Shown: piece by piece, positions 48,397-57,725 of the stretch
Position numbering within the stretch: the stretch's first letter is position 1
How the letters are laid out: each line of letters starts with the position of its first letter
Notes under the pieces: generated by a model
What the model saw: the letters and a program-made list of their open reading frames with translations, nothing else
What the model was told of the DNA's origin: nothing
Database searches by the model: none
Made by a program: the position numbers and the translations under genes
Origin: Symmachiella dynata
GTDB taxonomy: Bacteria; Planctomycetota; Planctomycetia; Planctomycetales; Planctomycetaceae
Reading direction: 5' to 3'
Length of the DNA stretch: 64,000 nt
NCBI RefSeq assembly: GCF_007747995.1
Contig: NZ_CP036276.1
Location: forward strand, 3,463,001 to 3,527,000

Positions 48397-49827
48397 TCAG
48401 CGGCGATTTTGCGCGACACCCTGCGGCCGTAAGGCCACCTGATTGTGCGCCGCCGTACTGGGCCGTTCGTAGCCGAAGGTGCGGCAGTAGTCGTCGCATG
48501 TGCTCCAAACACGATTCACGAATGCGACCAACTCCGGACGACGCTCCAGCAAATGCCGCTCCGCCGGGCCATCGGCCAGCGGCACGCTTTCACCGGTTGG
48601 TCCGGGAATTTCGACGCCCACTATTTCAGACAACCGTTGCATCCCACCGGGGGCTGCCAACTCTTCGTAGCGGAGAAGAATGTGCGGACGCTGAGAGATT
48701 TCCATCAAGGCCGCTGCCGAAGTCCGTGTGCGGTGTTCGACGAACGAGCCGTCGATCGGAATTCCCATTCGCAGTGCGACATCAACGTGCGACAACACAA
48801 CATCGCGAATATCGCGTACGCACAGAACCAGGTTGCGAGGCGGATAGGTTTCGAGCAACTGTTGCCAGCCCTCCAACCGCGTTGTCCGCAATCCCCATTG
48901 GGGAATGGCTGCAAGTTTCGGTAAGACCTGCACGTCGAAGAATTCTTGAAAGGTCAGATAATTTTTTCGTGTCCAGTCTTGCTCGTCAATTTCAATGCCG
49001 CACTTGCGCAGTTGTGTGTGAACGTGCCGAGCCCATTCGTGGCCCAGAATGGCCGGTTCGTCGAGGATGATGCGCTGATTGGGGATCGTCATCAGCTCGG
49101 CGATTTCGCGAGTCCCACAGCCGATCAAACCGAAGAGGGTGAAGTCCATACCGTAGTCGACTTCTTGGGGCGCTGTCCCCTCAGTCGCCCCATGTTTGAT
49201 ACGATATTTTGTGAGCACGCGTTTCGCCACGGCATTCTGCTCCGATTCATTGCCGTCGATCCGGTGGAGAGAAATCGGATGTGGGATCTTCACACAGCGG
49301 GCTTGTTCCCAGACCCGCAGAAATTGATCAAATTCGTGGCCTTCCGATAGCGACTCGTCATGTAGAAACTGTTGGGCCACACTTGTTCTCAGCATGTGCC
49401 CAGACTGCAGCGACGCCTCTGGACGATAGTTCAGCAGTTCCGTAAAGGATTCGGTTTGGTCGATTTGCGGCTCGCGTTTGATCGCTTCGCTACTTCCCTC
49501 TTGGAAGGTGTACAACTGACCCCAAATACCGTCGTAGTCGTCGAGAAATGGTTTGATGTCGCCCAACGCATTGGCGGCGAGCAGGTCGTTGGCATCGATA
49601 CACAGCACCCAGTCCGCCCCGCGCGACGCGGCGGCTCCGACGGCAAGATTTCTGGCCTGGGACGGACTCATCGTGCCGTTGTGATCGTCGATCCGCAGCG
49701 CGATCAAGTTTGCAAAGCCGCCATTATTGGTTTGGTAGGCACGTTTGATCGACTCGGTGCACTGGACGTAGGCAGCTTCTTGTCCGCTGGCAACGAACGT
49801 CACAATGGCAATTGTGGATTTAGGCAT
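48397..49827 (-). CDS. GT2-like glycosyltransferase fused to a sulfotransferase-like domain
   Basis: 476 residues from ATG 49827 (GGAG upstream). N-terminal GT-A-like segment: AIVTFVASGQEAAYVQC, RNLAVGAAASRGADWVLCIDANDL with a DxN-type metal site, YDGIWGQLYTF. From about residue 260 a sulfotransferase-like fold follows: FTLFGLIGCGTREIAEL is the PAPS-binding 5' loop analogue, with LVLCVRDIRDVVLSH and LLRYEELAAPGGMQRL as the 3' phosphate region. This pairing would add a sugar and a sulfate to the same glycan. It faces the methyltransferase end to end, and the other two GT genes lie on the opposite strand. Confidence 0.75.
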   Translation of the reverse strand: MPKSTIAIVTFVASGQEAAYVQCTESIKRAYQTNNGGFANLIALRIDDHNGTMSPSQARNLAVGAAASRGADWVLCIDANDLLAANALGDIKPFLDDYDGIWGQLYTFQEGSSEAIKREPQIDQTESFTELLNYRPEASLQSGHMLRTSVAQQFLHDESLSEGHEFDQFLRVWEQARCVKIPHPISLHRIDGNESEQNAVAKRVLTKYRIKHGATEGTAPQEVDYGMDFTLFGLIGCGTREIAELMTIPNQRIILDEPAILGHEWARHVHTQLRKCGIEIDEQDWTRKNYLTFQEFFDVQVLPKLAAIPQWGLRTTRLEGWQQLLETYPPRNLVLCVRDIRDVVLSHVDVALRMGIPIDGSFVEHRTRTSAAALMEISQRPHILLRYEELAAPGGMQRLSEIVGVEIPGPTGESVPLADGPAERHLLERRPELVAFVNRVWSTCDDYCRTFGYERPSTAAHNQVALRPQGVAQNRR

Positions 49828-50259
49828 GATCGCTCCGGCTTGGCGACGTTTGGCTAGTGACGAGGGGCTGATCAGGCAAAATTGTATGGCAGTGGGATTT
49901 GAGATACCCGCAGCAGAGTCACACAACCCGCGCAATCGTTACAACCCGTATCGACCGTCTCCCGCACGGGGCATGAAGTAATTCGCTAGGTTCAGCGGAG
50001 CAACGCAATTCGATCGGAAATGACCGATATCAATGGCATGCGATACGACGTTCTGAGGCTCCTACACAACTCAAGCGGTCTTGCGAGAAAACAGTGATAT
50101 TGATAGGTTACGCGCGGATCGCATCTCAGAATCGGGGGTCTTCCGATCGGGCGGGATCCACACGTTCGTCGTTCCTGTGGGAACGGCCCCTGTCGCGTTC
50201 ATGGATGATCTCGATTCACTTCGTCAAGGACCGGTCGACGGACCGGACAATACAGCGGT
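49828..50259. other. Divergent intergenic region, no gene seen
   Basis: 430 bases between the sulfotransferase fusion and the GT4 gene. An ATG-led frame at 50081 overlaps the GT4 start and does not look like a gene. Promoters for both directions are expected but not identified. Confidence 0.5.
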
Positions 50260-51606
50260 ATGCGGTTTTTGGTTCTCGCCTATTCCTATCCCCCCACCGT
50301 CAATCCACGGGCCGTTCGCTGGGGTGCCATTGCCCAGCATTGGGCGGCAATGGGGCATCACGTCGACGTGATCAGCGGGTGGGCGCCGGGACAACCGCGT
50401 GAAGAAGGCCACGATCAACTCCATATTCGCCGCGTCGGAGGAAACCTCTCTGAACGCATGCGGGGTCTATTACGTCCGGGAGGGGCGATTGCTTCACCGG
50501 AATCGGATCGCCGATCGAGTGAATCGCCACGCACCGGCAGCCACCGGTTAAAAAAAATAGCGCGTGCTTGCCACGACGCGACTTGGAAGAAACTGTACTG
50601 GCCCGATTCCAATTGCCTGTGGCAGACGCCGGCGGTTAAAGCGGCGGGCCGATTGCTTGAGGAGCATCGCTACGATGCCGTCGTCTCGGTGTCGATTCCT
50701 TTCACCTCGCACTTAGTCGCATATCGTCTAGCTGCGCAGTTGCGCAACGCGGCTTGGCTGGTCGATGTCGGCGACCCGTTTTCCTTCATGGATCAGTGCA
50801 CCCCGAACAATACGGCGTTGTATCGCGGAAAGAACACAGCCTGGGAACATCGCATCTTTCGTCGCTCATCGGTGGTCTCTGTGACTAGTGATGAAACAGC
50901 AGACCGTTATTGTGCTCTTTTCCCGGACTGTGCCGACAAAATTCATGTCATCCCGCCACTGGCAACGCAACCGTGTGGCCCCGTGAATGACAAATCTCAA
51001 ACTGACCCCCTCAAATTGGTTTACACAGGCACGTTGTATCGCGACATCCGCAATCCCACCTTTTTGTTCGAACTGTTCGGGGAGATACTCAAATCGTCGC
51101 CGAAGCGGGGGTTGGAATTGCATCTGTACGGGCTCGTGAATGATTGCAGCGATATCGTTGCCACGTATCAACGCAAATTCGGCAGCGCACTACGAGTTCA
51201 CGGAACCGTGCCACCTGCGGCAGCGCAACAGGCCGTTGCGAATGCCGATCTGCTCGTCAATTTGGGGAATTCCACCAGCTACCAGTTGCCCAGCAAAATT
51301 GTCGACTATGCGGCGACAGGAAAACCGATTCTCAATTTAACCACAATCGAACACGACAGTTCCGCAGCTTTCTTGCGAACCCATCCGGCGACATTGACGC
51401 TCCGCGACAACGAGTTCTTGGGCCACGGAAGAATGATCCGTGATGTGGTCAGGTTTATTACTGCGCCGCCCACTGTCAGTGCGTCAACGTTACGTCAATG
51501 GATGAGTCCCTTCACAATCGAAAACATCGCAGCCCGTTATCTAGAATTGGCCGTCCCCACAGAAACGGTTCACGCTCCCACAACGGTCTGGCAAAAAGCC
51601 GCATAA
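50260..51606 (+). CDS. GT4-family glycosyltransferase
   Basis: 448 residues. The N-terminal Rossmann half begins MRFLVLAYSYPPTVNPRAVRW with DVISGWAPG. The C-terminal half contains LVYTGTLYRDIRNPTFLFELF, LYGLVNDC, VHGTVPP and LLVNLGNSTSYQLPSKIVDYAATGKPIL, which hold the GT4 nucleotide-sugar-binding Glu/Lys region. It transfers a sugar to a surface polysaccharide. It is 8 nt upstream of the next glycosyltransferase. Confidence 0.9.
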   Translation: MRFLVLAYSYPPTVNPRAVRWGAIAQHWAAMGHHVDVISGWAPGQPREEGHDQLHIRRVGGNLSERMRGLLRPGGAIASPESDRRSSESPRTGSHRLKKIARACHDATWKKLYWPDSNCLWQTPAVKAAGRLLEEHRYDAVVSVSIPFTSHLVAYRLAAQLRNAAWLVDVGDPFSFMDQCTPNNTALYRGKNTAWEHRIFRRSSVVSVTSDETADRYCALFPDCADKIHVIPPLATQPCGPVNDKSQTDPLKLVYTGTLYRDIRNPTFLFELFGEILKSSPKRGLELHLYGLVNDCSDIVATYQRKFGSALRVHGTVPPAAAQQAVANADLLVNLGNSTSYQLPSKIVDYAATGKPILNLTTIEHDSSAAFLRTHPATLTLRDNEFLGHGRMIRDVVRFITAPPTVSASTLRQWMSPFTIENIAARYLELAVPTETVHAPTTVWQKAA

Positions 51607-51614
51607 AAACTTCG

Positions 51615-52625
51615 ATGGAATCAAAGCCTGTGAATAGCATCAAAATAGCGGCATCCACCACCAAGGATCCGCGTAACACGCAGACACCAACGTTTTCTGT
51701 GATGACTCCTGTCTACAACGGCGAAGCGTTTATCCATCGCTGTTACGGAGTGTTGCGGGAACAAACGTTTACGGATTGGGAATGGGTCGTGGTGGACGAC
51801 GGCTCCACGGACCGGACCGCTGAAATTGTTCGGTCGATCGACGATGACCGGATTCGCCTCATTAGTTATCCGGAAAACCAAGGGCGCGGTTATGCGCGGA
51901 CCGAAGCACTCAAAGCCTGCCGTGGTGATTGGGTTGTTTTATGGGATGCGGACGACATCTACTTTCCGGACCGCCTGGAACGAATCGAAGCGGCTCGCGA
52001 GCAAGATTACGATTATTACTGTTCCTATGCGGTCGTTGTCGACAACACATTGAGAATCAAAGGCGTACGAGGATTCTTACCGGCGTCGGGTATCCTGCCG
52101 CGTTTCTTCGTGCACTCCACATTGGCCTGCCCGGTCGAGTTGGCCCGGGAGATCGGTTATGACATCTTTCGCGAGCAAGGGGGACCGGGTGAGGATTTTC
52201 GGATCGTGATGACCTTGGGCGGCCATTACAACGGCTTTTACGACAACGATGCTTCGGCCGTCTATCAAGAGGATCGCGAAGTCAATTTGCAGAAGTCCAT
52301 TGATACCAACAAAGCCCAGAAGCGGGCATTGCGGATGCTGTACCACGAAGGAATCTTGCCACAACGTCCCTGGGGCTTATTCGCCCTCATGGTGCGGCGG
52401 TCGATTAAAATCACAATTTTGCATCTCATGCGAATTGCCCCCGGTTTGTATCTGCGGACGGTCAAACTTCGAGCCTACGGCGATACCGCCCCCGGTTTTC
52501 AGCTTTCCCAACAACGGCGTGAATTCATCGACTGGGTCCATCGCACCGACTTTTCAGAGTCGATCAAACAACCGCAGGCCTGTCCGCTGGTGTTTCCAAC
52601 AATGCCGCTGCGCAAAGCGAATTAA
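51615..52625 (+). CDS. GT2-family glycosyltransferase
   Basis: 336 residues from ATG 51615, just after the GT4 stop. The longer frame to 51498 runs into it. A GT-A fold is shown by FSVMTPVYNGEAFIHRC, WVVVDDGSTDRTAEIV and WVVLWDADDIYFPDRL, with the DxD-like metal site. A basic C-terminal segment (RRSIKITILHLMRIAP) may bind the membrane. Probably acts in the same polysaccharide pathway. Confidence 0.92.
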   Translation: MESKPVNSIKIAASTTKDPRNTQTPTFSVMTPVYNGEAFIHRCYGVLREQTFTDWEWVVVDDGSTDRTAEIVRSIDDDRIRLISYPENQGRGYARTEALKACRGDWVVLWDADDIYFPDRLERIEAAREQDYDYYCSYAVVVDNTLRIKGVRGFLPASGILPRFFVHSTLACPVELAREIGYDIFREQGGPGEDFRIVMTLGGHYNGFYDNDASAVYQEDREVNLQKSIDTNKAQKRALRMLYHEGILPQRPWGLFALMVRRSIKITILHLMRIAPGLYLRTVKLRAYGDTAPGFQLSQQRREFIDWVHRTDFSESIKQPQACPLVFPTMPLRKAN

Positions 52626-52929
52626 CTGTTGTGTGGGGCGTTCTTCGCGTGCAGGACAACGTTTTAGGTAGGCGACTTCTCGAAATGTTCGGCCGCTGAG
52701 GCCCGTTCTCTCGTTCGGCTTGCTCTGGGGGAACTGGCAAAATCAAAATTGCCGACCTCTACACTTCTTGACAACCGTGCGCCCAAAGTGCACGCTATAA
52801 GTTGGGCGTTGTCTTGGGATTAGGCTAGGGGGTACGGAACTTGCCTCGAATCGCGCTCAAATTGCCGAATTCCAGACTTTTTTCAGGCGGAGAATGGCCA
52901 CAGTGACTAAATTGCGGAAGGGTAACACG

Positions 52930-54429
52930 ATGTCGGCCCGGGATATGCGGTTGGGACTGATGGGGGTGATTGTTGCCGGTCTTGCCATGGCTGGTGCCGC
53001 TGGCTGCGGGGGCATAGGTGGCGACCCGGTACCGGTTGCCGGCGCCGTCTCGCTGAACGACACCCCGTTACCATTTGCCCGTATCATTTTTCATCCTCAA
53101 CAAGTGGGAGGGCGGACGGTCGCTGCGGTCACCGATCTCCGCGGCCGCTATGAAATTCGCGACGGCGACCGTTTTGGACTGCCGCCGGGACCTTATGTGA
53201 TCACGGTCGATTACTATGTCGATGGCAGAGATAATCCCCAACGCCCTGAGCCGACGGTCAGTTTTAGTGGGGAGGGGTTGAAACAACTTCTGCCTGAGAA
53301 GTACAGCGACGAAGCACAGTCAGACCTCTCCGCACTGGTCTTGCCGCCCGATGCAGAAACTGAAACGGGAAACGTGTTCATCTTTCCTTTGACGGGAGAG
53401 AATGTTCCGTTGCCCTCCGGAGCTGAGCCATTTCCACGTGGTGGAAAACCTGCCCCGAAAGGCGATGGTTCTCCGGATCCGGCCCCTTCGCCTCAACAGA
53501 TACCAAGTACTTTTCCGATCACCAATCTTTTGGTCTACGGTGGTGGCGGTTTGATTTTTCTCGCGGTCGTCGGGGGGATGTTGTTCCTCTTCAAGCGACG
53601 TTCCTCGAGTCCCGCAATGGGAGATGAATCATCCTACCAGTATGATGGCGAAGCGGAGGGTGATAGCAGTGCCGCGGAGATGCAGCAGCCGGCGCGTGCG
53701 GCGCCGCGGCGAAAGAAGAAGCGCAAGAAAAAGAAGATCCGCAAAAAAAGCGAAGGCGATGCCGCTGGCATCGGCGCGCCGACTCTCGATACGTCGGCCG
53801 ATGAAGCGGAACCGGAATTCTCGGGAAGCCCGTTTCCCGTGTTGGACGAAGGCATGGACGACGACGATGTCGCCGCCGCGTTTTTGGCCGCGGACGAGGA
53901 TACGGTTCCCGCTCCCAAAAAATCTGGCGAAGCGGACGTCGTCAAGTGGATGTTGAGCGTTGGCGGTTTTGTCAAAATTCAAACGGCCGGTAAAAAGGTA
54001 CTCAACGTCAAATCAGTCGATGCACTACCCGACGAAAAATTCCAAATCCAGGGAGCGTTCTTCGAAGGGGTCGAGGATTTTGGCGACGAGGAATTGGCCA
54101 AGATCAAAAAACTGCCACATCTCGACACGTTGGATTTGATCTCCACCAACATTAGCGACGCGGGATTGGCCGCACTGGAAAAACTCCCCAGCATTCGAAC
54201 GTTGGCCTTGTCCCGTACCTCGATTACCGATGCCGGTCTGGAACATTTGACCGCGCTGCCTAATCTTCGAGTGTTGTTGCTCTACCGCACGCATATTACG
54301 GACGCGGGGAATGAGCATCTCAAGAAGCTCACCAAACTCAAGACAATCGAATTGAAGAAAACCGAGCTGACCGAAGAAGGCGTCCAGGAACTGCAAGAAC
54401 AGTTGCCCGACTGCAAAGTCATCGCATAA
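52930..54429 (+). CDS. Lipoprotein with beta-sandwich, transmembrane helix and C-terminal leucine-rich repeats
   Basis: 499 residues from ATG 52930 (AAGGG nearby). A lipobox ends in GAAGC near residue 27. A carboxypeptidase-regulatory-like beta domain follows (VAGAVSLNDTPLPFARIIFHP), then a Pro-rich linker and a helix near residue 210 (YGGGGLIFLAVVGGMLFLF). A strongly basic run (RKKKRKKKKIRKK) and acidic tract come next. The last approximately 120 residues are RI-type leucine-rich repeats (LDTLDLISTNISDAGL, IRTLALSRTSITDAGL, LRVLLLYRTHITDAG). Lipid anchor and TM helix together imply both sides of the membrane. Confidence 0.82.
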   Translation: MSARDMRLGLMGVIVAGLAMAGAAGCGGIGGDPVPVAGAVSLNDTPLPFARIIFHPQQVGGRTVAAVTDLRGRYEIRDGDRFGLPPGPYVITVDYYVDGRDNPQRPEPTVSFSGEGLKQLLPEKYSDEAQSDLSALVLPPDAETETGNVFIFPLTGENVPLPSGAEPFPRGGKPAPKGDGSPDPAPSPQQIPSTFPITNLLVYGGGGLIFLAVVGGMLFLFKRRSSSPAMGDESSYQYDGEAEGDSSAAEMQQPARAAPRRKKKRKKKKIRKKSEGDAAGIGAPTLDTSADEAEPEFSGSPFPVLDEGMDDDDVAAAFLAADEDTVPAPKKSGEADVVKWMLSVGGFVKIQTAGKKVLNVKSVDALPDEKFQIQGAFFEGVEDFGDEELAKIKKLPHLDTLDLISTNISDAGLAALEKLPSIRTLALSRTSITDAGLEHLTALPNLRVLLLYRTHITDAGNEHLKKLTKLKTIELKKTELTEEGVQELQEQLPDCKVIA

Positions 54430-54899
54430 CCGCTTAGCTACGTAGCATGCGTTGCGGATTGAACACTGCGCTCAACGTCACAGCAGGTCCACAGTGAACC
54501 GTTGCGTCGGCGATAAACCTTTGGCCATGGTCCCGCTCAGATTCCGCCCTGCTTCATCAATTCCTGTTCGATGGTTCATCCGCTCTTCAAATGCCCCGAA
54601 TAATATTCGGAAGGCGATTGGGGCGTGACGGAACTGTCTCTTCACGCTCTCCTGGCAACCCGCTCAGCCGAATATCGGGTCAACCACGTTGGGAATGCCG
54701 CTAGGCGCGGCATCACCCAGCCGATGTGCGGGAGATGTATTTTGTGTTAATTTCGTAAACCGTTTACAGTTAGTGATTTGCGGCATTGTGCCGGCGGGCG
54801 GTTCGGTTTGGCACATCAATTGCACTCTCTCAGTGGCTGGACGGCCATCGCCCGCAGTTTGCGGCCTCAGGCCAAAACAAAACATGAGAAAGACTAGTT
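54430..54899. other. Intergenic region, no gene seen
   Basis: 470 bases between the LRR lipoprotein and the HAD phosphatase. No convincing open frame, tRNA or repeat seen. Confidence 0.5.
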
Positions 54900-55688
54900 A
54901 TGAACCACGGATTTTTGATCGACATGGATGGTGTGATTTATCGGGGCAGCGAATTGATTCCGGGCGCGGAAAAGTTCATATCAAAGCTGAGACGGGAAGA
55001 TATTCCCTTTCTGTTTCTCACCAACAACAGTCAACGCACGCGACGTGACGTCGCCACGAAATTGATGCGGATGGGAATTAACGTGGAAGAAGAGCACGTA
55101 TTCACTTGCGCGATGGCCACGGCGCGCTTTCTGGCACGGCAAAAACCGTGCGGCACTGCCTATGTCATTGGCGAAGGGGGACTGACCCAAGCCCTGCATA
55201 CCAATGGCTACTCAATTGTCGACCACGATCCCGATTATGTCGTTGTTGGCGAAGGGCGGTCCTTTAACTTTGAAATGATCGAAACCGCTGTCCGCATGAT
55301 TCTAAACGGCGCAAAATTGGTTGCGACCAACATGGATCCGAATTGCCCGACCCAACACGGACTCCGTCCAGGCTGTGGAGCCATTGTGGCCATGCTGGAA
55401 ACCGCAACCGGGCAAAAGGCGTTCAGCGTCGGAAAACCAAGCCCAATTATGATGCGTCATGCGCGCAAAGAATTGGGGCTAGCAACGTCCGAAGTCACGA
55501 TGATCGGCGACACCATGGAAACCGATATCCTGGGTGGCGTTGAAATGGGTTACAACACCGTGCTGGTCCTCTCCGGGGGCACCTGCCGGGACGATCTGGT
55601 CAATTTCGCTTACCAACCGGGGCGCGTCGTTGATTCGATCGCTGACCTGTGCGATGCCCTTGAATTAGTCGCCGGCTCCGCTGCGTGA
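54900..55688 (+). CDS. NagD-like HAD-IIA phosphatase
   Basis: 262 residues. HAD motif I is DMDGVIYRGSELIPGA, motif II LFLTNNSQRTR, and motif III/IV are FSVGKPSPIMM (catalytic Lys) and MIGDTMETDILGG. The Cap IIA domain lies between. Family members dephosphorylate nucleotides or sugar phosphates. A stop 15 nt from the end of the opposite-strand oxidoreductase makes a convergent pair. Confidence 0.93.
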   Translation: MNHGFLIDMDGVIYRGSELIPGAEKFISKLRREDIPFLFLTNNSQRTRRDVATKLMRMGINVEEEHVFTCAMATARFLARQKPCGTAYVIGEGGLTQALHTNGYSIVDHDPDYVVVGEGRSFNFEMIETAVRMILNGAKLVATNMDPNCPTQHGLRPGCGAIVAMLETATGQKAFSVGKPSPIMMRHARKELGLATSEVTMIGDTMETDILGGVEMGYNTVLVLSGGTCRDDLVNFAYQPGRVVDSIADLCDALELVAGSAA

Positions 55689-55702
55689 ATATCGCACTTT
55701 CT

Positions 55703-56692
55703 TTAAACCTGTTCCCAGACCCCCGCTTTGCCTGCCCGCACAATCGCCTCGATGACGCGCATGTTGGCAACCGCATCTTCAATCGGTGTGGGAACAGGAG
55801 TGTTATTGAGAATTGCTTCTGAGAATAGATCCCCCTGGATGCGGTATTGATCGCAGATGTCAAACGATATCTCCTCAATACCGGCGGCCGTTTCGTGCCA
55901 AATTTTACACGGGCAGTCTGGCGGGGCGTTGAAGGGAATCTCAATCTCGACCCGGCCGGTCGTGCCAAAAATATTCACCCGCTGGTAGGGCGTCAGTTGC
56001 GTCCCGCAGGTGAACGTGCTTGTGCCGACACCGAAATCCATCGTTGCTGAGGCGAGACGGTCGATGTTGAAATTCGGATCGTATTCGACTGCCCCGCTTA
56101 CAGACGTCGGTTCGGCATCGAAAATGAATCGGGACAGTGAAATCGGATAACACCCGATGTCCATCAATCCGCCGCCGCCCCAGTCGGCGTGGTTGCGATA
56201 ATTGTCAGGGTCGCTCAAAAAGTAAGAGAAGAATGATTGAATCGTCCGCAGTTCGCCAATGCCCCCCTCTTTGACCAGTTTTTTAGCGGTCACCCATTGG
56301 GGGTGGTGGCGGTACATGAAAGCTTCCATCAACTTGAGCTGCGGATGGGCCTTGCCCGCATCGACCAATTGCTGGCCTTCAGTGGATGTCAGTCCAATCG
56401 GTTTTTCACAAAGTACATGCTTGCCCGCTTCGAGCGCTTTGATCGACCAAGGGACGTGCAGATGATTGGGGAGCGGATTATAAACCGCATCGATGTCCGG
56501 GTCTGCCAGTAGGTCCTCATAGGATCCATAGCTATTGGCGATCCCCAACTCCTCAGCAGCAGCCCGCGACTTTTCCGCCGTCCGCGAGGCAAGGCCCGTA
56601 ATCTCGCAAAGGTCGCTTTGTTGCATGGCGGGGATGACTTTGACGGTCGCGATTTTGGCGACGCCCAGAACGCCCCAACGGATTTTGCTCAT
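55703..56692 (-). CDS. Gfo/Idh/MocA-family oxidoreductase
   Basis: 329 residues. The Rossmann start WGVLGVAKIATVKVIPAM, EKSRAAAEELGI, YNPLPNHLHVPWSIKALEAGKHVLCEKPI with the catalytic Lys, and GGGGLMDIGCYPISLSRFIF are all family marks. It oxidises or reduces a sugar-type substrate with NAD(P). No signal peptide, so cytoplasmic. Substrate unknown. Confidence 0.95.
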   Translation of the reverse strand: MSKIRWGVLGVAKIATVKVIPAMQQSDLCEITGLASRTAEKSRAAAEELGIANSYGSYEDLLADPDIDAVYNPLPNHLHVPWSIKALEAGKHVLCEKPIGLTSTEGQQLVDAGKAHPQLKLMEAFMYRHHPQWVTAKKLVKEGGIGELRTIQSFFSYFLSDPDNYRNHADWGGGGLMDIGCYPISLSRFIFDAEPTSVSGAVEYDPNFNIDRLASATMDFGVGTSTFTCGTQLTPYQRVNIFGTTGRVEIEIPFNAPPDCPCKIWHETAAGIEEISFDICDQYRIQGDLFSEAILNNTPVPTPIEDAVANMRVIEAIVRAGKAGVWEQV

Positions 56693-56821
56693 CGTGGTAG
56701 ATTCCTTCGTGCGGTTTTTGGCTTTTGCCGTAACGGTGGCCTGCTATGCTATGTTCTCGGGCGGTCACGCTCAACCATTAGCATCCTCTCACTGCTTGTG
56801 GCCGCAACAACGAGAAAATAC

Positions 56822-56961
56822 AACCACGAAAGAAACGAATGACACGAAAAAGGATCTAAGTTTTTCATCCAAACCTTTTTGCTGGGAGTTCTACTGCAGC
56901 ATCGCTAGGCATAGTCGTTTTTCTCTGCATTGTTTTCGTGGTTTTCGTTTCTTTCGTGGTG
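56822..56961. repeat. Inverted-repeat element with ACCACGAAAGAAACGAA arms
   Basis: Left arm 56822-56851 and right arm 56931-56961 are imperfect inverted copies of about 28 nt (ACCACGAAAGAAACGAA core). The spacer is about 80 nt. It is just upstream of the FMN-reductase gene and ends about 60 nt before its start. MITE-like, or a conserved intergenic repeat found in many bacteria, from memory. Confidence 0.85.
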
Positions 56962-57023
56962 AATTTTCTTACCCAAACACAATCAATGCTTCCCGCTACG
57001 TTTTTACTGAATTCGAGGAACCC

Positions 57024-57605
57024 ATGACCACACCCAAAATCTTGGCATTTGCCGGCAGTACACGCACCGATTCCTTTAATAAAAAACTGATCCACATCGC
57101 TGCTGATGCCGCCCGTGCCGCTGGGGCTGAGGTGACGGTGATTGACCTGCGCGATTTGGAGTTACCGCTGTTCGATCAAGACGACGAGGCTGCCCACGGA
57201 TTGCCGCCAGGAGCGTTGCGTCTCAAAGAGTTAATGGCGACCCACGATGGATTGCTGATTTCTTCGCCGGAGTACAACAGTTCGCTCTCAGGGGTGCTCA
57301 AAAATGCCATCGATTGGGCGTCCCGCAAGGCGACTCCCGACGAACCGGCGCTGAGTTCGTTTTCTGGAAAGGTCGCCGGAATAATGAGCGCTTCGCCCGG
57401 TGGTTTGGGCGGCTTACGGGGGCTTGTTCACCTGCGGTCCATACTGTCCAATATAAAAGTGCTCGTCCTGCCGCAACAAATGGCAATTTCAGCTGCCCAC
57501 AACGCTTTTTCCGAGGATGGTTCGTTAAAAGACTCGAAACAACACGAGGCCATTGCCGAGATCGCGGTGCGCCTCGCAGTCGTCTTGAAGAAGCTGAATG
57601 GCTAA
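57024..57605 (+). CDS. NADPH-dependent FMN reductase
   Basis: 193 residues from ATG 57024, with GAGGAA 8 nt upstream. The long frame to 56535 runs through repeats. FMN-binding motifs ILAFAGSTRTDSFNKKLI, LISSPEYNSSLSGVLKNAIDW and SASPGGLGGLRGL are complete. It reduces FMN or quinones with NAD(P)H. Cytoplasmic flavodoxin-like fold. Confidence 0.95.
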   Translation: MTTPKILAFAGSTRTDSFNKKLIHIAADAARAAGAEVTVIDLRDLELPLFDQDDEAAHGLPPGALRLKELMATHDGLLISSPEYNSSLSGVLKNAIDWASRKATPDEPALSSFSGKVAGIMSASPGGLGGLRGLVHLRSILSNIKVLVLPQQMAISAAHNAFSEDGSLKDSKQHEAIAEIAVRLAVVLKKLNG

Positions 57606-57725
57606 CCGAGTCTCAATCAAAAGAGTGATATTTCTGCCGCAGACGCTAATATTTTGGTATCCCGAGGGATATAATCCCCCAGTTGGGCAATAGAACGGTT
57701 CTAGACAGATAAAGATTGCGGAGAA

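Noticed and set aside
50081-50371. Possible small gene before the GT4 gene
   Set aside because: Overlaps the well-supported GT4 start and shows no family resemblance.
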